A DNA stretch of 64,000 nucleotides. It comes from Phallusia mammillata (lineage: Eukaryota; Chordata; Ascidiacea; Phlebobranchia; Ascidiidae). Each line of letters begins with the position of its first letter. The first letter of the stretch is position 1. The notes beneath the pieces are model-generated. The model was not told the origin of the DNA. It ran no database searches and worked only from the letters and a program-made list of their open reading frames with translations. Where the stretch lies: assembly GCA_003260075.1 (NCBI GenBank), contig QLIY01000176.1, positions 139,376-203,375 of the forward strand. Direction: 5' to 3'. A program made the position numbers and the translations under genes. This document shows, in pieces, positions 10,596 to 22,050 of this stretch.

Positions 10596-13500
10596 TCATA
10601 ACAATTCATCTCGTTCCTCTTTAGATGTGATTATTTTTTGATGACTTCCAAGTTTCTTTAGGAATCCTCGTTTGTTTGAAGAAACTGCTTTTGGGTGTGA
10701 TTGTGTTGGGGATGATGCTGATTGCTCCCCTGTAACATATTTACGTTGTAGTATTTCACAACAAAGATCCATCAGACATTGGGACCAAACATTAGTTGCA
10801 ACCTTGCAATCAGTGTTTCATACCGGAACGAAATAAATAATTTTTGGCCGAAATAAAAAATATTCGAAATACCGTTATATTTTATTCCGGTATTTCGTTC
10901 TGGACATTTGATACGAAAAAATTGCTGAAAATTCGCGCCGTTGAACTAAAATAAAAGTTGGAACTCCTACAATTCACATCCGTTTGACCATCATTGACAA
11001 ATGTTATGTGACGTAACAACCACCGACAATAATTGTTGTGTGTTGCAACTTTCTTCCTTTTTTCGCTTAATAGTTGTAAAGACCACAAAAAAATTTTCTT
11101 TTGTTAAGACTGATATACCGAAAAATACCGTTATAAATTTATTTCGGTCAGACCGGAACGAAATGAAAATATCGTTCCAGAACGAAATAAATAATTTGCT
11201 CAGAACGAATAACGTCATTTGGTTTCGTTCCGTTCCGGTATGAAACACTGCTTGCAATAAATGACTCAATATGAAAATCTATTTCAGCTCCATGCACATA
11301 TCATTATGGCAACACAAATTTATTTTCATTAAATGCAATCGCATAACCGCAGCCAATGTAGTTCATTGATCTGTTAGTGGCAGATTCAAAGATATGTTAC
11401 ATAAGGTCATGCACATGTGACACTTATTGCCATCTGTGTGTGTGTGTGGAACAGAACACACTTTTTGGGTGCTATATATTAGTTAAGCTGTTTGGAAACA
11501 AATGGTTATTGGCTTGCTAGATGCCCTAAATCAGTGGTTCTCAACCTTTCTTACTTTGCCATCCCTTTTGCAGGATTTCTAACATAACATGACCCCTTTA
11601 AAAACGTATGTAAGAAGTGTTACTACCAGAATGTCATTATCATGCATTTACTATAATTTTTTTTTGCTCTGCAGCAAACCCTTAAAATGTGGTCATGACT
11701 CACATTGGCATGAACATTTTTAATATGTCCTGATTTTTATGTAAAAAAGCCAAAAAACAAATTCATAGAAATGTTTAATCGCAAATAATGTTGTGTCAAT
11801 TCTAAATTAAACTGTCTTGTGAGTTACTATGGTAAACAGAAAACACAGGGAAAGTTTTTCTGGTTAGGATAAAATCATCCTACGCTGGGTTGCTCCCTCA
11901 AAAGTGCTTGGAAACCCCCTGGGGGGTCGCGACCCCAGGTTGAGAAACACTGCCCTGAATGACCTTTTTTCCTTAACTAGACTACAGCATCCTTTACAGT
12001 TTTACATATTCAGCTATAAAAGTTTCAACTTAGTTTTATTGTATTTCTTCCCATGTTTAATGGACACTTCATGCCACCATTGCATGAAACGATGTCACCA
12101 CAAAACAGGTCTTACCTTTGCTGCTTGCTTAGAGTTGGCTGCTGTTAGACAAAAGCGAATAAAGCATGTATGTAGCTATTTTAGATCTGGTATGGAAAAT
12201 GTGTTTGGAAATTAGTAAAGCTACAGTGCCTATCTCTCATATACTGGATGGTCAGCTATGTGCATCAGGCAATCAACAATCCAGCGTTAACACACCAGTG
12301 GTGTTTGATTGATGTTTAACAAAAGAAATAGAATCTCTGGTTTAAGTGTAAACACAATTTGAGCACATAATTGTTGCCAGAGGATTTGTGCAGTCAGAGA
12401 CAGGACAGACAAACCAATTTTCAGAGCGATTACCGAAAATGTCAGCGTTTACAATGAGACAAACAGATCAATTTTCATTAAAACAACATTTGGCCAAGAA
12501 AATTGGACTAATAAAGTTAATGACATGCTGCAGTAAAAAAACATGTCGTCTAAATGAAAGGTAATTGATAATTTCACTAGAAACTGAAATTGGTATAAAA
12601 GGTGATGAGCATTAGTAATAGTCAGACTACGGTTATGTATGTAGCATCTACAATGTACATGTTGCATAAACAATTTATTGCAAACACTCACCGGGTTCAA
12701 CAAGTTTGGTGAAATTCAGCTTTTCAGGGTGACTTTTTGTTACAGAGTTCTGACGTTCAAAGAGTGGTCTGACCCTTGTGGTACTTAGAACTGCTGCCAT
12801 TGACTTCGAGGAATTGCCTGGTAATGCATAGCCATTTTTTTAGTCAATTATTTATTTAAAAGCTAATTCTGGAACCTTTACTTAACCAGAGTCAAAAGAT
12901 GTGGAAAACATGTCCTTTTAACAACATATTATGCTAAATAAATAGAATAGAAAATTACTAAAATAGGTTTGGAAATTTTAAAAAAAATTCCCCCCTTTAC
13001 CTTTAGCACCATCAGTTACTGTCTGTGACTCCGTTTCTTGCTGTTCTCTGTCATGCTTCATGGCAATACATGTCTCAATCATTGAATTCATCATTGGGGC
13101 CTGCATTTCCCAGAAAAATAAACTTTGAGATTTTGACAGAACAACAAAGTACACAACTAAACAGATTGCTTGCCGATTTATACATATATATTCTATGTGA
13201 TATTTTGAAAATTTACAGGGGGTATCATTTGACATACGAGGAAGGACACCCATATTACCTCTTTGGACATAATCTGTAATAGCTGGTTTTCATTTGTTTT
13301 CTTATCATCAAATTCAAGAAAAAGACTTGGGATCTGTTCCTCCTCTGCATTTTCACTTCGGCCGTCTGTCACTTCCCAGTTAAATTCATCATACAAAAGT
13401 CCAATCAGGACATGCTATAAAAACATGCTTCACTTTAAAGCTGTTATTTTTTTCCTAATGCATGTAAATGTGTATTTTGTCTAGCCCAATTTTAATACAA

Positions 13501-15679
13501 TTGGTTTAAAAGTTTTTCACTAGTCATGTCATGTACTCATGTCATAAATTCTACAGCCCCAGGCCATTACAACTGCTGGTAATTTTATGGCAATAAGCTG
13601 GCTTGTTATATATTTGTTGTGCACACAACCTCATGACAGACTAAATTGTTTTCTTATCTTTTTTCATTTATTACATATAAAGTTCACTCTTTTGAAAATA
13701 TTACCATCCAGTGGTTAAAAGAAAGAGAAACAAATTATAGCAAAAAACAAACTCTGCTTTACTACTGTATTAGTTCTTACAATAGACGCCCAACCTTTTT
13801 GTGGATGTCTATAATCCATATTCCATCGGTGTTGATCGCAGCCCGAACTGGTATTTCAGTTTGTGCACTGAACCATGATGCCAATGTGCTGTTAAGTGCT
13901 CTTTCAACCATACCATGGAACATGACACTTCTACAAAAGCAAATGTGTCATTGTTTTGGTAATAAATTTTAATGCCAATAAATTGAATAAATATGGCAAC
14001 CACAGAAAAAGTTTAGACGACCCCACTTGGGGTCACGACCAGTGGTGGTATTCAAATTTTTTGTCAGCCGGTTCTATCATAAAGTCATATCTGTTCTGTC
14101 ACAAAAAGTCCATTGACTGTAACCAGTAATGCTAACCGGTTCACTGATCTCACATTTCGTGAGACAGTTCTATAGCACCTGTGCAAACCGGCTGAATCCC
14201 ACCACTGGTCGTGACCCACAGGTTGAAGACCACTGAGTTAAACTGTTGTTACCAGATATAGCTCATAACAATGAAGCATACCCATAATAAGGTAACTGCC
14301 AGCAAATCTTCATGAACTCTAGTGTAGGGTTGACTGCTCTTTCTTGTGATGCTTTTTTAGCACATTTTATAATTCTTTCTTCCATAGACTGCTGTCGACT
14401 GAGAAAATGTCTTCTGGGTTTAGCCATGTGCTCAGGAACTAAAGTTGGCAGATTTTCCCTTTTAGACAACAAATAGTACAATGACAGTGAAATGTATGTT
14501 TGTTTATATTCACTGTATTTTCGCCACATTTTATAACATTATTGTTTGTGGCACAAATGCATCTGTCTCTTGTAAAGTTAACAAATATGTCACAACAACA
14601 AAACATAATGGGTTATTCCACAAATGCTCAAAGTTGGAGTGATACAGGGATTGCTTAATATAGCAAGTTAGCAACCAACATTTATCATGAATTTTTAGCT
14701 ACAAAAGGTTTTAGCATTAAACGTTATCATTTTAATGATAGTCATGTCATGTTCTTCCCAAACAAAAAGAAGTAGTTCCTTATGGCCAACTTGTGTGTGC
14801 ATAATTAAGATTTTTTTCACTTGTGTAGAGCAGCAACCACTTGAGGTAGAACAAAACATATGCTTAATGATACACTTGACTATATTAACCACATGACTAC
14901 ATTGACAAACAAATAAAGTGCTTCCAGCAGAAAAACGAACACAGTAAATATCTGGTCAAACTTGAGTTACCTGGCAGTTTTTTGAATCCCTTTTCCAGGT
15001 GCTTCTTCCATAGTAAGACAAAGTAGAGCACCAAGCTGTTCAATATCCTCAGCATCACAAGGGTAAATTCCTGTAAAGTGTACAAAAAAATGTTTGACAA
15101 GAGCCATAGATGATTTACTGGTGTATGTAGAACAGCAATCATTTGTGACATAAGCAAAAACATGTACAACCTTGTTGAATGTTATGTTTTGCTTCCAGAA
15201 GCAATACTTCAAGAATAGATTCATCTGTTATCTGCATTTCCTCTTCGCGCGTTAAAAATGCGTTTCGTCTAAACAGTATGGCAGGCTCATCTGTCCAAAC
15301 ACATAAACATTTTACAGTGACATCTTACATACACAGCAAACATACCTACCATGTGATTTTTCAAGATCACTACACATCGAAAAACGTTCAATAAACATCG
15401 GCCACTGCTTCACCATGCGAAACGGAATATGTTGGGGCTTAAGTTGTACATCTGTAAAAAAATTCACACTGTGAAAATTTGTGATAACAATAAAACCAAG
15501 AAAGACCTACCTAGCAGTGGAGATTTTAGCCACAGAGAAAAACATTTTTTAGCTAAAACATCCGGAAGTTTAAGTGTGGCGATCATAATTTGAAGAAGTT
15601 GTGAGGCTGGGGTGGTTTTTCCATTTGGAAGTGTAAATTGGTGACCTGTGTTGTCAGACAAGTATATAACGACATCCAT
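10596..15679 (-). CDS. FRMD8: FRMD8, FERM domain-containing protein 8 (iRhom-binding adaptor)
   Basis: Ten exons join in frame on the minus strand: 15511-15679, 15350-15451, 15171-15290, 14971-15070, 14270-14458, 13795-13930, 13259-13414, 13001-13100, 12692-12817, 10596-10729 (443 residues; human about 464). The ATG at 15679 begins MDVVIYLSDNTG, matching the start of the F1 lobe. Family landmarks in order are SLWLKSPLLDVQLKP, EPAILFRRNAFL, YPCDAEDIEQLGALLC (F2), PYYGYASL, HVLIGLLYDEFNW and SLFLEFDDK (F3), then a basic tail with RPLFERQNSV. In vertebrates FRMD8 binds iRhom proteins at the cytoplasmic face and stabilises the iRhom-ADAM17 sheddase complex. The last intron carries two hAT-type MITEs, and another intron carries a nested one. 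An upstream non-coding exon cannot be excluded. Confidence 0.88.
10811..11250. mobile_element. hAT-type MITE, 440 bp, in the last FRMD8 intron
   Basis: The terminal inverted repeats CAGTGTTTCATACCGG and CCGGTATGAAACACTG are perfect over 16 bp. The 8-bp target duplication CTTGCAAT (10803-10810, 11251-11258) is perfect. Inside are repeated CCGGAACGAAAT motifs in both orientations. It has no coding capacity. Confidence 0.93.
11532..11952. mobile_element. hAT-type MITE, 421 bp, in the last FRMD8 intron
   Basis: The left end CAGTGGTTCTCAACCT and right end AGGTTGAGAAACACTG form the inverted repeat common to hAT/Charlie-like elements. The flanks CCCTAAAT (11524-11531) and CCCTGAAT (11953-11960) match at 7 of 8. 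A CCCTGGGGGGTCGCGACCCC palindrome lies near the right end. Confidence 0.85.
14040..14207. mobile_element. Short hAT-like MITE nested in an older element (FRMD8 intron)
   Basis: The ends CAGTGGTGGTATTCAA and TGAATCCCACCACTG are inverted repeats about 168 bp apart. Flanking 8-mers GTCACGAC (14032-14039) and GTCGTGAC (14208-14215) match at 6 of 8. The outer flanks (GGGGTCACGAC on the left; GTCGTGACCCACAGGTTGAAGACCACTG on the right in pieces) look like an older hAT element split by this insertion. Confidence 0.65.
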
Positions 15680-17433
15680 TGAGAGTAATGGTGTTGAATA
15701 CAGATTATACGTTAACACAGCATAATGTCACTAAATTGCCTGAAACAAAAAACAACACTAAAAATTTTATCAGGATCCAGCAGCCCTAATACTTGCTACC
15801 CACAATGCTACCTGACTAAACAACGCACACTTAACCTTGTCCAGTTGGTGCTCAAACCCAACTACAACCTTTTTATCACATTGGCAAGTAACACTAGCAC
15901 ACAATCATAGATAGTATCATAATCATATTTCATATGCATACACATCACTATTTCCCAAAAGTTTACGGTTGTTAAACCACGATTTACTTATTAGGCTCTA
16001 AACATGAGATGAATTTGCAAATGCGAAATTTTCACAGCATACTTTAAATTACTCGTGACACACCACCATTGCTCTGAAACGAAGTAAGAGACAGAAAAGC
16101 TAACATAATATATTCCAATTCTCCTCATAAAAGCCATCAAGCGGAACATGTAGCGCACGTGACTTTGTTGTGATACGTTTCAGTACACACTACTATTGTT
16201 GACCTAAATTAGCACTACTAATTGTTACAACAAGGTTTTTATATTGATCAATTTCCAAAATAAGTTCTGTTCCGTGGGTTGACACGTTGTCTGGGTTGAC
16301 ACGTTGTCTGGGTTGACACGTTGACTTTGCTCACTACACTACAATCCTAAAAATTAAATCACTTTGTCGACATAACTACCAACGGTAGCTATTAACAGCT
16401 GTGCAAAATAGGATTGGAAATTAGATAAAATCCTAGCTATCTTTTTCTGCGGATATACGATAAATGTGCTTTTGATAGGAAATGGGATTATGGGACATAA
16501 AAAAGTATGGTTGTCGAAGTACATACGTGCGAAATCGCTTGGCAAACACGTTTAAAGGTTTGCGCGCGTTTATCTTGTGTTTGTCGTGGTATTTAAACAA
16601 TGCCTGGAGACATGCGAGTCAGAAATACAGGGCCTAGCTAGTGTATGTCACATAGGGTACATAAAAAAAATATGCAAGAGGGCGTGCAACATACGGTGCG
16701 CGGGTCAAGCTATAGGGCCTGTAATGCACTCTCAACAATTAGCCAGTTGCTTTCAAATTCTTTTCACGGAGAAAGTTGTTACGTGTAGGGGCATCATTGG
16801 CGTTTTTGACTTGCATTGTATCACATGTCACACTGTAACGATGCCTTCTTTGTTGCGCCATAGTGCGCATGAAAAAAGGAAATGCCCTGTCCATTTGGCT
16901 GGCAATGATCCAGTAGCATGATTTTACTTTATGGGTACAGTGTGGCGTGTTATTTTATTATTCATTCTGCATTTTGAAGTCAGTTTTTCCTCTTATAAAA
17001 CAGCATTAGGGTTCAGTGCAAAATTGCAGGCTGGTACGCAGTGCTCATGCCGCACCGAAGAAACGTGATTTGATGGAACAAACATAATAGTTTCGCAATG
17101 ATCCGCATTTCATTTGTACACGAACAGACCGTGACGTTTGTTGAAAATGCTGCACGACCAGAAAAGCACAAGGGTAAAAGCAAGGATTTTGCTAGAACCG
17201 AACTATCGTTTTGTTTGGTTTCATTGGGCGTTGTAAGTGACATCACAAAATAAATGTTTGCGCGCTGACAGGAAGGATTAGCTTTGTACATTTGTTTGAT
17301 TTTCAACCAGGTGCTGTTTCTTTAGAAATACGAAGCTGTAATAATGGAACTAAAATGTGCGTTGTGCAGCACGTATGTCTATTTTATGATAGCTTTGTCG
17401 TTGTAGGCTATACAATGTACATGTTTTAAGTGC
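15680..17433. promoter_or_regulatory. Divergent intergenic region between FRMD8 and the first DGLUCY gene
   Basis: This 1.75-kb region separates two genes transcribed away from each other and must hold both promoters. A CACGTG E-box lies within GCGCACGTGAC near 16155. A 17-bp tandem repeat lies at 16276-16323. A long plus-strand frame around 16577-16921 lacks a recognisable domain and is not called. Confidence 0.5.
16276..16323. repeat. 17-bp tandem repeat, 2.8 units
   Basis: The unit GGGTTGACACGTTGTCT occurs perfectly at 16276-16292 and 16293-16309, then 14 more bases at 16310-16323. Each unit contains the near-palindrome GACACGTTGTC. The position 600 bp upstream of FRMD8 makes a binding-site cluster possible but unproven. 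Confidence 0.85.
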
Positions 17434-20285
17434 ATGAAAAAACAAATGGACCTGGGAACAGCATTACCATCTACTGTCCGTAAGCTAATCCGAATTGGAG
17501 ATTTAAAACGTCAAGCAACTCCCTTATTTTGCGAGGGTTACAAACAAGCCAACATCGTGATTTTACCAAGTTCTTTGACTAGTGATTTTGAAAAGTTTGC
17601 GAAGGGAAATTCAGCCTCCATTCCTTTGCTATACACCAGTAAACCAGGCGATTTTGAGGCTCCAGAATTATGCAACAATTCGGATATTCGCACAGACGTT
17701 CCATTGTACACCGTGATAAAGAATGGAGTTGTTGAAACGGAGGTCGAACACTTAAAAGGTTACTTGATGTTTATGCATAGGTTGACTGCATATTAGAGTA
17801 TAATCTTCGATATGCGCGTGACAATCCTTGAATGTGTTAAATACTGAAAATTAATTATATCTTGGTTATTGATTTACAGTTTGGTCACCCCCCTACCCCA
17901 GTATATTTTTAACTGTTTGGACAACATGACACAGCTGTGTATGATAGTCTGCATTTAAGCTTACAACGTATCAGTTATCTAGTAAACCTCCACCAATTGG
18001 GTAAAATAATAAAACATTTGCCTAAAGTTACAGTGTATTGTCGCCGTCAGTCTCTGGGTTAACAGTCGCAACCTAAAGCCTATGCTGCATCGTATCACGC
18101 ATTATAACAGATTTACATATAAGAGACTCACGTGTATCTGACTACAGAAACGACCGTGCTTTTAAACTTAAAGCTTTTATATGTACAGATTTTGACATGT
18201 CCAACATGGTTACTTTCTACATTGGGTGCAGCTTTTCTTTCTACCAAGCTCTTATTGAAAACGGTGTAACCAGTGCAAAGGCGCCAGGTAAAAATGTTTC
18301 CATGTACAAGACGAATGTAGACTGTTATCCGAGTGGTCCATTCAAATGCAAGATGGTCGTCAGTATGCAGCCTGTTCACCACAGCAAACTAAACATGGCA
18401 GCGGATGTTACTAACTGTATGAAGGATGTGCATGGTGCACCAATTCACTTTGGATCGCCAGGTACGTAAAGGCGTAAAACACAAGTTTGCAGCCTCGGTT
18501 TAATTATATGATAACTTTTAAATTCACTTTAAAACGATTTTTTTTAAATAAAACGATATTCCATATACTATCGTTGTGCTTTTGGTTGTTGTTAATACTG
18601 GCGTTTGTTGTCATATACCAGAGTCTATTGGAATCAAAGACATATCGAAGGTTGATTTTGGAGACGCAACAGATATAGAAGAAGGTTTCGTGCCGGTGTT
18701 TTGGTGCTGTGGGGTGACAGGCCTTGAGGCTTTGAGATCGGCTAACGTGGATTTGTCTTTCACACACTCTCCAGGGCATATGTTCATTACAGACGTTGCA
18801 TCCCAAGGTACTGACCTAACAGACATGCCCGAGGATGCTATGTCGGAAGTTGTACAAATTTCGGCGAAGAATCAACAATACAGCGTCGTTTCAAAGCGCA
18901 CTTTGGATGTCCTTGAAAAAATAGCAGCAGCAGCAACTAAACAGAGGTCTGGAACAAATAAAGCACCAGAAGATTTTGTCAAGGCCAGTTTAGCCCTGTC
19001 CAATGCACAAAGTTTGGCATTTTTCCCAGGGTTTATGAATTGCGATCGCGATTTGCCAAATGATGTTTATGGACTATTGGGTAAGTACATGATTGGCCAA
19101 TACATATACACAAATTTAACCTCATTTGTCTGTTGTTTATAAGCAGATGGATAGTAAGATGTGAACACCAGGACACTTTATTGTTTTACATTGGTTTTGT
19201 AGCAATTAAGGCTTAGACCGATAGCTAGGGGGCAGATCTAATTATCAGCTTGTTTTTTATAATTTTACCGTTGTTCAAACTTTGGCAGTACTCATCGAAC
19301 CGCAAAGAGGGCTTTGTTTTGGTTACACCATAGGTTACACCAGTAACTGCCAACGCTGTACAAAATGTTACTTTTTTCAGTAGGCTACTGGCGATGACAT
19401 CAAACGATTCATTTTGTCGCCTAATGCAAATCATAAAGCGTCGACTTTTCCACATGCTGGTTTTGCAGATGTGCTTGGTGTGGCAGCATCGCTTCAATCG
19501 CTGGGCAAAAGTGTAACGATGTTTGTTGAAGCAAACACCTTCGACTTGAACAAAGCTATTGTCGAAATATGTCATGAGAAAGGTTTACTACCGAAGGTTC
19601 CACACCTGATTCCATTTCAACTGGACCAACCGCTTGATGCTCAGCTAAACCAAGAACGCCACTACGACGTAATACTTTCCCCAGAAACATTCAAACAGAA
19701 GCAGTATGACCAAGTGTTTGAGCTTGTTGCCGTCATTTCCGAAGTCATTATGATATCCACCAATAGTAAAGAAAGCATCATTGCAACGAACAAAAACAAC
19801 CCACCGCGTATCACAGCGGACTTTGTGTTTGGTTCAGGTAAACAAAGTTACGGTTGTTCGATTAACAAGTACTATTAAAATTATTTGATGAACGTACGTA
19901 TGGCAAGTTGTTTGTACTTTATTTGCGCACTATAACAATTTACGCGTTTAGAAACGTCCGATCTTCGAAGCTGTGCTCTTGGACTAGCTATGTACGCGTT
20001 ACAGTCGTGTGCAATCCACGACCGATATCTGAGAAAAGCAATCGGATTTCCTTTCGATGTCAACAACACAAAACAGTATATGCCGTCCTCCACCAGGGTA
20101 AAGTTTTTTTTTGTGTGGTAAACTTAAAGTTGACACTGACACGAGTTATTTTTTTGTACGCTTTTCAGGAAAAAGAGATGCATGAGATTTTACAGAAAGT
20201 CTGCAGAACAAGTCCTATACAGACCAAGTTTGACAAAAAACGTTTCGATTTTTATGAAGATATCAGGTCGATGGTTGGTTTGTGA
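17434..20285 (+). CDS. DGLUCY-like D-glutamate cyclase paralogue, copy A (second domain degenerate)
   Basis: Six exons join in frame: 17434-17758, 18189-18461, 18622-19080, 19469-19837, 19952-20097, 20169-20285 (562 residues). A second ATG at 17446 aligns better with the start of copy B. The first domain (D-glutamate cyclase, DUF1445 type) is intact, with [38 protein letters not shown] and [12 protein letters not shown]. In the second domain (DUF4392 type), exon 4 is 96 bp shorter than in copy B and lacks the [11 protein letters not shown] and [10 protein letters not shown] motifs, while exon 5 ([16 protein letters not shown]) stays conserved. The frame is open with good splice sites, so it may be expressed as a diverged paralogue rather than a pseudogene. 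Mitochondrial DGLUCY converts D-glutamate to 5-oxo-D-proline; whether this copy keeps that activity is unknown. An AATAAA lies at 20522-20527. Confidence 0.85.
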
Positions 20286-22050
20286 CACTGTTCTTGTTGC
20301 AAATTAGGGTGTGTCACTTGTTTGTACTTCCTGAATTTTGTTCGTCTTGTCCCAAAGTCGCAAATATTTCTTCCGTGCTTTGCCTTTGGGTCATTTTACA
20401 GGGAATTATGTGCCAACGAGTGTGTGTCAAAAACGCGGTTTATCCACTTATGCTACTTGCTGGACAGTGTAGTTGCTTAGCACAACCATCATTTTTGTAT
20501 GTATAACTTTCTACTTTATACAATAAACCGACTCTTTAAAAACGGCTTTCCGTCTTTTTCTGATCGTGCTGAAAACTTTAACAGCCTGTATTGCTTAGTA
20601 TTCAAGGACAAAAATGCTTCAAGTCCTCGATGACAACCGCAGCCAAACTGTTTCGTGATTTGTTGTTGCTGCCGGCCAGGCGCTAGCGGCTAAAGTGAAC
20701 CATTTGCTAAACCGTTGCTCCAGTGCTGTTCAAACAGAGCAAAATTGTCTCTTTTCCTCACACGCGTAACGCTATTGAAATCGCAGCTAACGAGACGAGA
20801 CTGCAGCATTGTGACACCGGTAGCGCAGCATTTCAGGCAGGACATGTGTTAGCCGAAAACTGTAAGTGTAATGTATGTTACGACATGTTAAATAAAACTA
20901 ACTAATATCAGTACAATTGCATTGCCTAGTTAGCTGTTACAATATAAAGCAGAGGGAAAAATAGTAGTAGGGTAGTTGCTAGATTGGAAAGAATGACCTA
21001 TTTTGAAATTTTACTTGTAATCCGCGCAAAAAAGTGTTATCCTTGCAATTTCGCACTACTCCCATAGGTAACTTCGATAGTTTTTCTGTAAAATTTTATA
21101 TTTGCGTTGCACAATGAAGTTATATGTCGCCACAAGCTTTATTTTGCTAAAGATCCACTCAACTCATCTAAATCAGTCAAGCGCATCGAAACTCAACGAT
21201 CGTCACGCTTGAACTGACATGGGCATTCAAAAAGCATCCAACAAAAAAAGGAATATAATGGCACAAACATTTTACATCGTCATGAAAATGAAATGGTTTA
21301 GCTTTCAGTAGAGCAGCTACGTGTGCAATGGAGCAAAACTGGTAAAGATCCGTAGTTTATTTTTGTTATTCTTTTGTCGGTCTTGTAGGCGTTGCATAGA
21401 GGTTTTGCGTCAATCGTTAAATTCACCTGTTCATCAAATATGAAAAAAAATCGTAATTTAGCTGAAAATCCACGCAATTATTTTTTCAAAAAGCCTCCGC
21501 ATCACAGAAAAAACTTTCCAATCTGGATTCTGTGCCACAATTTGTTGTCAAACATTCGTATTAAAGTGATATGTGCTAAATCTTTTTAGGGTAAATTACT
21601 TCGGGATATTGTGCAGTTGCAAGCAAGCATGATCATGTTTTCAACAACAACATAATTTTGGAGAGTTTGTTTTGTGCTGGAGCTTGTGACGACATAGTAA
21701 CGTATTGTCACGTCAAAAACAGTTTAACAGGACGGAAGGTGGCTTTAGAGCAGTTTCAAATTGCAGTTGCACCATCAGCTTTCTTTCGCAATGTTTTTAT
21801 CCAAAGTGGCTCTTGGATCGGTTATAAGTACAGGAAACCATAAGATAAGGTAGTTTGACATAATACAAAACCCTGTGGTAATGTATTTTAAATTTGACGT
21901 ATATTGCCTTATTCATATTGTGGGCATATGCTTTTCTATTTTAGCAGGGTAACACGTGTGTTACACCCCTTGCTAAGAGGTACAAATAAATTGATATTCG
22001 TCTTACAGAATTTTTGCGTAAGAGTATAATATTTATCGGAAAGAAAACAG
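20286..22050. other. Spacer between the two DGLUCY copies
   Basis: It contains the copy A 3' region (AATAAA at 20522-20527) and the presumed copy B promoter. No further gene, RNA or clear repeat was recognised. Short open frames at 20723-20905, 21392-21589 and 21658-21843 show no recognisable domain. Confidence 0.45.

Noticed and set aside
16577..16921. 114-codon plus-strand frame with many cysteines
   Set aside because: It does not start at ATG at its reported left end, has no recognised relatives and lies in a promoter region.
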